Shown here piece after piece: positions 1-8,870 of a DNA stretch of 22,117 bases. Origin of the DNA: Thermomucor indicae-seudaticae (lineage: Eukaryota > Mucoromycota > Mucoromycetes > Mucorales > Lichtheimiaceae); NCBI GenBank assembly GCA_000787465.1, contig JSYX01000591.1, positions 1 through 22,117 of the forward strand, in the 5' to 3' direction. The notes beneath the pieces are model-generated. The model was given only the letters and a program-made list of their open reading frames with translations. It had not been told where the DNA came from and ran no database searches. Within the stretch, counting starts at the first letter, position 1. Every line of letters begins with the position of its first letter. Made by a program: the position numbers and the translations under genes.

Positions 1-586
1 GCTACATCCGTTCGTCCTCCTCTCATGAAGTTGTAAACAGTGCTATGGGTGACTTTAAGACCATAGAACTGCTGCAGTAAATGCTCAGTCACTTCGGCGA
101 TAATAGCAGAGTGATTAGCATCAATATAGTCAATAACGACTTTTATGTGTTCCTCAGTCAGAATGCGTCTACGACCTTTCTTTTTACCGCTCTCAAAGAT
201 GCTATCGGGACGCTCCTCATACTGCTTGACCCATCTCTACGCTGTGCGAACGTGAGTACTCAATTGTTTCGCTGCAGCAGAAGCACTCATACACTTCTCA
301 ATCTTCAGTTTGAAGAATCTAGCCTTGTCTTGAGGAGTGTAGGAAGTATAAGCACGTTTTTCCGTCACTTCTCCCATACGAGAATCCTCATCTCTGGGCT
401 TTCTACTTGCATCGCGTTAGCTCGAGGAGATTTCTCTGCAGGCTTGTTTTGCAAATGCTGAGTATGAGAACTAATCGTTTCAAGAGCAAGTTGTTCCTGG
501 TCAACGATGTAGTCCATGGACTCAGGTCTACCATTCTCATCGACAACATTTCCTTGTCCATCTTCGTATAAAAATTGTGTACTCAT
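1..586 (-). pseudogene. Tc1/mariner-like transposase, N-terminal part, broken
   Basis: The minus strand opens at an ATG at 586 and reads 73 codons (start MSTQFLYEDGQGNVVDENGR). It then needs a frame change between about 365 and 470 to continue into a clear transposase N-terminus that runs off the left window edge. The second frame shows a helix-turn-helix block (KCMSASAAAKQLSTHVRTA, then RWVKQYEERPDSIF), a basic GKKKGRRRILTEEH hinge, and a second helix-turn-helix ending HSTVYNFMRGG. This is the usual paired DNA-binding layout of Tc1/mariner/IS630-type transposases. The reading is interrupted by a TAG at 237-239 exactly between RTA and RWVK, where a CAG would be a one-base change. The catalytic DDE domain would lie outside the window. 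One frameshift plus one nonsense codon make this a dead copy. Family assignment is by motif memory, not by search. Confidence 0.8.
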
Positions 587-664
587 GTTTGAAATTGTAA
601 AGTAGTGAAAAAGAAGAAACCAGTGAAGGAATATAGTGGCACTTAATATATACCAAGATTTCCC

Positions 665-760
665 TGCGACAAATTTTTTCTAGGCATGCGACATTTGATT
701 TCTAAGCGGGCGACATCTATTTTTAGAAATGCGACAGGTAATTTTCTATGCCTGCGACAT
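665..760. repeat. Five GCGACA motifs at about 22-bp spacing
   Basis: GCGACA occurs at 666, 688, 710, 731 and 754, spacings of 22, 22, 21 and 23 bp, or about two helical turns. The sequence between motifs is T-rich and loosely repeated (TTTTCTA or TTTTAGAAA). The array lies 80-170 bp upstream of the start of the decayed transposase. It fits the subterminal or terminal repeats of that element, where several phased transposase-binding sites are common. No target-site duplication or outer end could be fixed. Confidence 0.6.
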
Positions 761-869
761 TACTTTTTAGAAATACTGTATTCGCCAAAAGGCCGAATAA
801 AATAAATCTTGGAATAAAAATTGAAAACGATTCTCAGCCAATCATTCAGTTTTATACTAAAATTTTATT

Positions 870-1140
870 TTATCCAGAGAGATATTTGAAACACCCTAAT
901 GTTTCTGAAAGCGATGACGTATTCTGTTGGTCTCTAACATCTTCTTTATCCTCAACTTGTACAACAACTGTGAACACATCGTCTGGTATTGGATCACGAT
1001 TCTCAAGCAATAAACGTCGGCGAATGAGCAATGCATATGCTGAACGCCCTTCATTGTGTGAAACCAAGCTTAGTCAACCTCGTTGCGACGACGGGCTTGA
1101 GAATCTGCTACGATTACTGGCATGCCTGTCGACGTAGTAA
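870..1140 (-). pseudogene. Degenerate ORF of unknown family
   Basis: Two overlapping minus-strand frames look like one decayed coding piece. The upstream frame reads MPVIVADSQARRRNEVD, a stop, then AWFHT, beginning near 1125. The second frame continues from SHNEGRSAYALLIRRR through ENRDPIPDDVFTVVVQVEDK to a stop at 870. The amphipathic, charged composition and the continuation across a shift suggest former protein-coding sequence. It sits among transposon debris and may belong to a retroelement or recombinase. I do not recognise it and assign no function. Confidence 0.35.
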
Positions 1141-1666
1141 AACCAGACGTCACAGCGTTGATTGTGCGTGGAGCGATATGGCAGCACCAATGTGCTTGCT
1201 GGGACGTTAGAAATGGTCTACACGTACGAGTTAAATCAAAAAGATTATCTGAAAAAACATTTTATAATAGAGCTCAAAACTATCGTTTTCTTAGAAAAAG
1301 CGGTGAAAATAAGATCGCCGGTACAAAAAACGACAGTGAGATATGAAAATACAAGTACATAATGCCGCAGATATGGAGCCTCGCTCGACTATACTAATAA
1401 AAGAAAGCATAACTAGATCTGACGCTCTAGTTAGTGAAGTGACGCCGTGAAAACTGAAGACTAAATAAAGCTAGTGCACGGAACGTGGACAGCTTGGAAC
1501 GCGGTAAAAAATAATGGCAACGAAATATGCAGAAAGAAGATCATCTGACGTAGCTAAAGCATTTGGGCCTACGGCGCCAAGAATCCATATGAGGCGGCTG
1601 CGGACGGACAAATTTGCAAATTTGCTGAATACTTGCCGAGCGAGCGAAGCGAAGCTTGGCAAAAAC

Positions 1667-1725
1667 AAAAACGATAAAGGGATCAGAAGTCAGTGACACT
1701 GACTTCTGGTCCCTTTATTGTTTTT
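1667..1725. repeat. 59-nt near-perfect palindrome (29-bp stem)
   Basis: Arms 1667-1695 and 1697-1725 are reverse complements around the single base 1696. The only departures are two positions (1683/1709 and 1673/1719) that would be G-U pairs in RNA. The centre reads GAAGTCAGTG-A-CACTGACTTC and the flanks carry A5 and T5 runs. It could be the tip of a foldback element, abutting terminal inverted repeats of a small transposon, or a hairpin transcript. No coding frame crosses it convincingly. Confidence 0.8.
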
Positions 1726-1820
1726 CTTTATTCTGATATCTCATTTTTCGGGACCTATATTCAGTGCACCGAATTCGGGTCCCTTTATTGTTTTCTTATT
1801 GTAATATCTTATTTTTCGGT
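1697..1820. repeat. Direct repeat with 70-bp period
   Basis: The string GTCCCTTTATTG occurs at 1709 and again at 1779, exactly 70 bp apart. Both copies are preceded by a CAGTG..CAC..GA.TTC segment and followed by TTTTC, an AT-rich tract and ATTTTTCGG. The first copy doubles as the right arm of the palindrome at 1667-1725. This looks like duplicated ends of one repeat element. Confidence 0.6.
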
Positions 1821-2850
1821 GTGAAATGTCACAACAATTCAAAATAAAGACAATGAAGAATAAGCGAGACTCCAAAAAGATTGATTTTATTGAAGCGACA
1901 TTTCTCCACTATTTATATTGTTGTAAGCATTGCTTTGCTTGGGCGTTGTCTCTGTTGCCAATTGAAGTGAGAACGAACATGACAGTTAAGTTCATAACAG
2001 AAGGTGTGATCTTAGCTTGGATCATAATGTGTTGTACTGTAAGAGTGGTGTTGGAAACCCCTTGATTCGGGAAAATGTAGTGCATAACGGGATTGACTAC
2101 AGTAACACAATTGACACTCAGAAGACAGAATTGCGTAATAGTCCAGGAACCGAGTATCCGTCTTCCAAAATAGTGATGAGAAAATGTCAGGATATGACAA
2201 CTACAGAATTTTCTGTCTTCAGGACGAAATATTTTGCCAAGGAGAACGTACTTGATATAGTAGAATATACAGTACCAGATTTGATTAGCCATCGCCCTCC
2301 TTTGCTTCGCTCTGTGAGGGTTGGCTTCATCATGTACCAACCTATCAGGGCCGCCACACTTAGCCGCCTAAACCACGCCCACTCACTGACCCATCCAACC
2401 ATACTTTGCTTAATGCAGCTCTTTCTCTGATAGACGATGTGAAACCTGGCTTAGATCATACTATCTCTCCATAGTGAGTTACTGCCAGCCCTGCGGCCTA
2501 CCTCTGCTTTCGGGGACTGTAGGGCAGTAAGTCGTTATATTCCGAAACGCGATAGGCAGCTCTGTTACATAAAGCAAGCGCATGTACGAAAGCAAAAAAG
2601 TAATAATCTATGTGCCACTGCGCTTTATCATATTATCAAACGTGATTTACGTGTTGATGCGATAAATGTAAATGTAGTCAGAGTCGTTGTCAGACGTTTT
2701 ATCCTGGATGTTCTTAGATTGCACTGCATACTTCAGACCATGCCATTACCTTATTGAGTCCATGCGAATTGGGTGTGACAAGCTTCCGGATAAACACGGA
2801 AGAATTCCGGGATGACAAGGGCACCTGGCCTTTAAACACTCCCTTGTTCC
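1821..2850. other. About 1 kb without a supportable gene
   Basis: Only short ORFs with no recognisable domains occur here, on both strands, with no convincing splice chain. An 8-bp inverted repeat (TTACTGCC and its complement) flanks about 35 bp around 2479-2532. It probably combines repeat debris with the upstream region of the next plus-strand gene. Confidence 0.5.
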
Positions 2851-4426
2851 ATGCACCGATTGACACGCGTGGCAACGTTACGTGCGGTACTTGGCCGTAG
2901 CTACCCACTACTATACGAATCTTGTAAACTAAAATGGTTGTCTCGTTATTTCAATAAAGACGAACTTTGCGCGTCCCATCTCAAATTCGTCTCTGTTACG
3001 GCCATGTGTAAATTACTCGCAAGCTGGTTTTCTTTTTTTGGGTTTCGCACCTGCCTGCTAACTGGCTGCCTTTCTGTAGGCCTTGGTTCGATGGTATAAT
3101 ACAAAGGTGGCATCGACATCAAGATCGCGAGTCAATGTCCGGCGTATTGGGCAAGAGCAGGACGCGGGCTCATTTCAGAACCTGTTGAAGCGAGTCATGG
3201 AGATTGACGCAGAAATCAACAATACTCCCATCACGGAAGCGTTTAAACCTCGCGTAAGCTAATATATTTACAGTGTGAGGGAGAGGGGGAGAGAACAACT
3301 TTTTATTGGCTGTGTGTGTGTTTGCAGACGCTTCAATGCAAAGCCTATTGCACGGCCGAAGAATACAATATCCCAGCACTCAAACAACGGTTGGAGGAGA
3401 AGAAGACGAGCTTCAAAGTCATGCCACTTATCACAGCCGACATGATTCATATCGAGGTGGTTGACCACGGCGGCGAGATATTTGCGTTTTCGAACGGCAC
3501 GTATGTCACTTGGGGCGTGCAAGATGCGAAGGCGGACGAGTTTCTGAATGAGTGTATCCGCGTTTCGTCTGTGCAAGTGAATCCGATTGCCGAAATCGAG
3601 ACCGAGGACGCAGAGTTTGTCCTGGACACTGACGAGTGAGCCCAAGGATCAGGAAAGGGTTGGAGAAAGGGGCTTTAACATCTCCTTTATACAGACCCAC
3701 GGGCATGAAGGGAGACATTATATTGATCAATCCAGTGCTGCCTGCACCCACACTGTCCAAGATCTCGTTCTCGCACGGTCTCGCGAGGTCGGCTAAATTG
3801 GCCGTGCTCGAGGACATGCTCGAGAAATACTTGTCGTCCACCAAGCCTATTCCAGCCCTGATGCTGCATGGCAAAAAGATCCCGCTCACCCGCAGAGAGA
3901 TCCTCATGAAACTTGGGGAGCTCCTCAGTTTTAGACAGCAGCTCAATCTGAGTGCCGGTGAAAGCTTCCTGGATACGCCCGACTTTTACTGGGCAAGACC
4001 AGAACTGGAAGGTAATTTATCAAGAATGACAAACTATCTTTGGTGGATCCACTCATTCATCTCGTATTCAGAATACTACAACAAGATCTCTCGGCATCTT
4101 GATGTTCGACCAAGGATTGCCATTCTCAACAAGAAACTAGGTACTTGCCACGACAATCAATCGCGTCAATATGTTATCGACCTTTGTTTTTGCCCATAGA
4201 TTACGCCAATGAGTTGGCCACGATACTAAGGGAACACTTGTCAGAAAAGCATTCGCTGACACTCGAGTGGATGATTATCATTCTAATCACGGTCGAAGTC
4301 GCTTTTGAAGGTCTGCACTGGATCTTGGGCCACCATCAACAAAAGCGACGACGTGCAAGTAGTGCCCTCGCAGAGCAAGAAGAACAAATCGATGAATACA
4401 GCGTCAACAGCCCAACAGTGGTTTAG
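2851..4426 (+). CDS. MRX10: DUF155 mitochondrial inner-membrane protein (RMND1/MRX10 family)
   Basis: The family supports mitochondrial translation and is anchored in the inner membrane near its C-terminus. Well-supported exons are 3080-3253, 3328-3635, 3695-4011, 4072-4140 and 4200-4426, in frame through four introns of 59-74 bp. Family hallmarks in order are LQCKAYCTAEEYNI, FAFSNGTYVTWGVQ, ISFSHGLARSAKLAVLE, the block GELLSFRQQLNLS followed by TPDFYWARPELE, RIAILNKKL, and the terminal segment LEWMIIILITVEVAFEGLHW, which is the membrane anchor. The ATG at 2851 opens an arginine-rich presequence-like stretch (MHRLTRVATLRAVLGRSYPL), fitting a mitochondrial protein. The first junction is unsettled: the acceptor at 3079 (CTAAC branch, TTTCTGTAG) is excellent and enters in phase 0, but the best donor (GTAAAT at 3008) leaves phase 1. 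Weaker phase-0 donors at 2989 or 2995 would give about 410 aa. The function is sure; the first exon is tentative. Confidence 0.92.
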
Positions 4427-4499
4427 AAAGAGACGTATAGGTAGTAGATCTTCTTCCCCTGATAATGTATATAGACAACAGGCCAGACAAAAAAGAGAA

Positions 4500-4505
4500 A
4501 ATAAA
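4500..4505 (+). terminator. Polyadenylation-type AATAAA
   Basis: A canonical AATAAA hexamer lies about 75 bp past the MRX10-type stop codon at 4424-4426, a usual distance for a 3' end signal. It is inside the 206-bp gap before the kinesin stop codon, so transcripts of the two convergent genes probably have closely spaced or overlapping 3' ends. Confidence 0.45.
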
Positions 4506-4632
4506 AGTACTTGAGAACAAGAACAAGAGAAAGCCTTCCTTCTGAAAGGGTATAAGGGGTTGGTGTGTGTTGGGGGGAAAGGCGAAAGATATCTAGAACA
4601 AAAAAGATAGAGGGAATATACATTTTTTGTTT

Positions 4633-7600
4633 TTATCGGAACGAAGGAAGCCACGACGAACGCTTGTCACGCACAGGTGATGTCGTCATTTCGCTACTTG
4701 TGCTGACAACGTCTTCAACAGCACCGCGGCCCCTCAAGGGCTTTGCAATCCTACCAAAGTTCAACGCAGCCATACCGCTCTGCGATTTGGCCGACCGAGC
4801 TTGTTCTAGGCGTTCTCGGACAGCCTGTAGCTGCGCTTCGAACTTTTCATTTTGAGTCAATAATCGTTGCTTGGCTTCCTGCAGCAGCGCCTCCAGGTTC
4901 TGTATACGTTCATTACGTGTAGCCAACTTGCGCTCCGCAAGAGCGGCTTCCTTCTTTAACTGCGAGTTTTGCTCAACAAGCTAAGACCAAAAGTCCAATG
5001 AGCAAGTACTTTTTAATAGGAAAGAAAGAAAGACAAAAGTCATACAGACCTGCTTTTGCACAGTTGTGAGCTGCTCCAAATTCCTTTCTAAAAAGGCCAT
5101 CTTCTTTTGCTGTGCTTTACTGTTGGTTGCTCGCAACACGTTATTATATTGCTCACGGGTCTCGTCCAGCGACATCTCCAGTTCCACCACTTTCTCGCAC
5201 CGGTTCTGCAGGTCGCGCATCAAGGCCTTCTTCATCACTTCAAAATCGGCCAGCTGCTGAGCCATGGACTTGCGCATCCGCTCCAGGTCCCTCTCTTTCT
5301 CCTCGAAACTATGGCCATTCGCCATAGCAGCCTTTTGTTGTTCAGCGCGTGCAGCTAAAGCAGCCTGCAGCTTCTCGTTCGTTGCTTTGAGCTCTTCTAA
5401 GCCAGCACTGAGCTTGCCCTCTTCTTCGGTCTTGCGCTCCAGTTCTCTCTTTAGTTCTTCAATCTCACGCTCTTGCATCTCCTTTTTCGCGACATATTGT
5501 AACTCTAGCTTATTCTGTAACCATACCTAATCGTTAGAAAGGCGCAAAGCCTCTTCTTCCTTTACTCTTTTTTTTTCACCTTTAGCTCTGCAATGGTATC
5601 TTCCATGTCTGTGTTGCGCTGTGCATCCTGTTCTTCATCAGCAATCGTCTTGTCCAAGAGCTCTTCATATTCTGTCTCCAAGGCAGTCAGTCGGCGTTCC
5701 AGATCAGTACGTTTGGCAAGCAAGCTTTCTTTATCACGGTTCAACGCCTGTATCGTTTCCTGGTGTTTATCCACAAGAGCTTTGGACTCTGCGAGCTCTT
5801 GTCGCAGCTTGACAAGCTCCTCTGGTGACATGGTGAAATCCTCTATAGCACTTGCGTTATCTGCATCATTATCCAGTCTCTGCAAAGCGTCGTTCATTTG
5901 CTTTTGCTTTTCAATGACCTCGCCCTGTATATTTCTTGTAAGTTACTACCAAGACAAGGCAGTGTGTGTTAGAGGAAAAGGGCTTACCGAGGCATCATTA
6001 TTAGCTTCTGGTTCCTCTTCCTTTTGTGCATTGCGAATCTCAGCAAGCGCCTTTCGCAACTCTTCTAACTCTGCCATCAATTCTTGATTTGCCTCTTTAA
6101 GCGAATCCACAGTGATGGCGCTTTCCTTCTTTTCGTAAGACACCCTTTCTAACTGCAACTTGACTTCGCTTAATTCCGACGTCATTTGCTTATTTTCGTT
6201 AGTGATGGATTTCTCCTGTTCTTTCAACAGCTTCAATTCTTCTTGCATCATCTGTACTTGTTTCTCGCGATTGGCGAGTTCTGTTTCCTGTGGAAAAAAT
6301 CAGCAAACAAGTAAACGTTTCGGCTTGCATATTTCAGTGTACCTTTTCAGCGATTTGATCCATTAACTCGTTTTCGCGCTTTAACAGCTCCTCACGTTCA
6401 TCTTTATCCAAGACGGGTGCTGGTGTCGAAGGTCGCGAATCCGAGTCGGCAATGGCTCGCGTAGCTGGATTCTGTATCTGTTGCTGCTGTGCTGGTATAT
6501 TATTCTTCTTATCCGGGGAAGCCCATTGATCTTCAGGCACTTTTCCACCGGATCGCCAAATCGTAACCTCTCCTTCAAGTGCTGCAATATACTGCTGATA
6601 CGAAACCGTGTCGCTCTTGACCTTCTTAAGCATGGCCTTGAGTTCAGCCGGTGACAGGTCGGCATTAACCTTGGCCTTGTTCTTGATCGTCTTAGCACGG
6701 ACACCGAAACGCAAAGTAGACACGGTTTCGGTCTCGTTATAAGATGATGGCGAACAGTTGATAATAAGTGTCGTTCTCGAGTTACCACCCAGCGATTCTT
6801 GTAAGATTCTCGTCAGTTTCGAGTCACGATAGGGAACATGACTCGACTAAAGGTCACGGTTAAACTTGGTATTTTTCACATATAGGTTTACCTAGACTTT
6901 TACCTTTCCATCTGTCAAGGCATTGATGACCATGCCGAGAGCAGTCAACGACTTGTTGATCTTTTTGGCTTCTTCAAGCGTCTGACCGGAAGCACCGGTC
7001 TTGCCCACCTTTTCGGAGCCCGCCAAGTCAACCAAGTAAAGTTTTCCGCTTTTGGCTGCACCGGTATCCAAATTCTTTTGTGTAATGGTGATCAGCACAA
7101 TCGAGTGACTTCGTGAACTCTCCGCATTCATGTCTTTATGGCTGCCGTGAGTCATTGCAAAAAATTAAAGAAGAGCTCTTATAATACGTACGTGTGTAGG
7201 CGACCACTCGATTATTGCCACCCCGACGCATGACTTCGTACACTTCTTCAGTGGAAGACACATAGACTTCCAATAGGCCCTTGACGTAGACACCTTTGAC
7301 TTTATCCTCGTGAATCGGCAGGTTGTCATGGGAAGCTAAAAAATTTGGGCATCAGTCGGGAAAAGGAAATCTTTTAGCGTTTCATAACGATACTTTACGG
7401 TTCAACAAATCGCGCACTTTTTCCATGTAAATCTCCATGTAGGATACCTTGACAGTAAACTCAATGTTTGCCGGTGATTGCAAGATAGTTGCAAAGATCT
7501 GTTCCACAATACGAGGAATGATACCCTTGTTTTTCTCATCATCGATATCCGAACCCTACATATATACAATATATGTACATATACATGTATACAAGAATAA

Positions 7601-8054
7601 GCGAAAAGACATTGATAAAGTGAAGGAAACAAACGAACCATCATGGTATACGTTTTACCGGAACCAGTTTGACCATAAGCAAAGACGGTACCATTGTAAC
7701 CCGCCACAACGTCTATTTTTACGAGACATTCGTTAAACGTTCCTTGAAAAGAGTGGAGAGTAACGTCTTTTACCATCCACGATCGATTTAATTGAGTACG
7801 CAAAGATATCTTCTTGCTTAGTGTCCATGCCAAAGACCTTGTCAAAGGAGAAGGTGGCCTGAGTCTCTTTGCCCTAAAAGTGAGGAACGGGTCAACCTCG
7901 TTATCTCGCCATGTGTCGTTCTAAATTTACTTGCATTCAACTTGACGGATGTTCCTTCATCGTCAATTTCGATAATAGGTTGACCTCCCTCGCTAATCTC
8001 GCGTTTGTTTTGTGGTCGGAACCGGCAAACGACTTTAATACTGTTGCCTGACAT
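4633..8054 (-). CDS. KHC: Kinesin-1 heavy chain (conventional kinesin), fungal type
   Basis: This is the plus-end-directed microtubule motor that carries vesicles and organelles to the hyphal tip. Eleven exons: 8054-7931, 7866-7774, 7712-7639, 7555-7399, 7335-7192, 7133-6904, 6846-6343, 6287-5988, 5924-5580, 5514-5050, 4980-4633. The sum of 2784 nt gives 927 aa, the usual length of fungal kinesin-1. The motor domain is about residues 7-328, with P-loop GQTGSGKT (86-93), switch I SSRSH (203-207), switch II DLAGSE (233-238) and [13 protein letters not shown] (278-290). The neck linker [19 protein letters not shown] follows, then a proline-rich hinge (about 365-410) and long coiled coils to about 875. 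The autoinhibitory tail motif RIAKPLRG (889-896) is intact. Introns are 55-83 bp. Some donors are weak (GTCTGT, GTTCGT). The second exon can start at 7866 (frame-keeping) after a nearby TTTAG that would break frame; alignment memory suggests a few residues there are uncertain. Confidence 0.97.
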
Positions 8055-8870
8055 TATGCTAACCGTAATTTAGACGACAAGTTAACGTTAGGTTCAATGC
8101 AATTATGCATCTCGGAAAGAATAGGTACCTAATGGTATGTCAGTGGAATAGAGAGAGAGAGAGAAGGAGGAAGAGGAAGGGGTTTTTGGGAATGCCCGGT
8201 ATTACGCGTTCTTTTTTTTCGTTTCAATAGATAGGATAGAAAACTCAAACCTTGAATATTTTGGAGTTATATTCTCCCAGATGTATAGCGAGAGTGCAAG
8301 CAAGTAAGAAGAGAGGGAAAAAAGGCACAAAAAGAGAGGGACATGCAACACGCTAGCAACTCAGACGTCTGTCCTTCGATTTCGGAGCAAGCTCCCCGGT
8401 CCCACCCACCCCTTCCAAGTCAGGGCACTCTTACGGAATCCTAGTGGCGGAACCCCTACAACGACTCGCCCTTCAACGACTCTAAACCGTCCTCGAAAAG
8501 CCAAAGCAAAGGGAAATGATATTTAAAGCTTCATTCTTGGGTCAGATATCTCTTGGTTAACTGGTTTAGCAATTAGCTGGATGCATGAGAAATCAGGCCG
8601 CTGGACTGACAAGGATGTCGCACAAAGTAAGTGGTTGTGCTGTCATCTGACAATAACGCGTTCTTTTCTTTTGACAACACTGTTTTTTGCTAACTCGGTT
8701 TTCTGCATAAATGCGTAAAAGGCGTGTATTATACCATGGGGAGAAATACGATACATACAAATAAAATGGGGAAGTTGTTGGGTTATCGTCATACGAGAAC
8801 AGAAAGAGAACAAGAAATAAAAATAGGGTGAATTGAACCATGCTAAAAGAGAAAAAATAAGAGCAAGTTT
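8055..8870. other. Intergenic region between p150Glued 3' end and kinesin start
   Basis: These 816 bp separate two minus-strand genes and should hold the p150Glued 3' UTR and the kinesin promoter and 5' leader. A purine tract (GA repeats then AGGAGGAAGAGG) lies at 8150-8180, about 100-125 bp upstream of the kinesin ATG. No ORF with recognisable domains and no structured RNA was seen. Confidence 0.6.
8150..8180. repeat. GA-rich microsatellite upstream of kinesin
   Basis: About eight GA dinucleotides run into AAGGAGGAAGAGGAAGGGG on the plus strand, which is CT-rich on the coding (minus) strand of kinesin. CT tracts just upstream of start codons are frequent in fungal promoters and leaders. A regulatory role is an inference from position only. 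Confidence 0.6.

Noticed and set aside
665..760. CRISPR-like regular spacing
   Set aside because: Only a 6-bp core is repeated, the spacers are similar to each other, and the genome is eukaryotic.
1909..2340. 143-codon minus-strand ORF
   Set aside because: No motif, low-quality start, overlapping equally long frames on the other strand, and location in repeat-rich DNA.
2479..2532. Possible hairpin around CCCTGCGGCC
   Set aside because: Only 8 bp of contiguous pairing with a large loop; not distinguishable from chance.
5593..6087. 164-codon plus-strand ORF, Ser/Leu-rich
   Set aside because: It is the antisense shadow of kinesin coiled-coil exons; Glu/Lys/Gln codons read backward give Ser/Phe/Leu. 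It also crosses a kinesin intron.
7134..7191. Alternative kinesin acceptor after GGCAG at 7142-7143
   Set aside because: It would insert extra residues next to switch I or break phase. The AAG at 7135-7134 restores the exact [11 protein letters not shown] spacing of the family.
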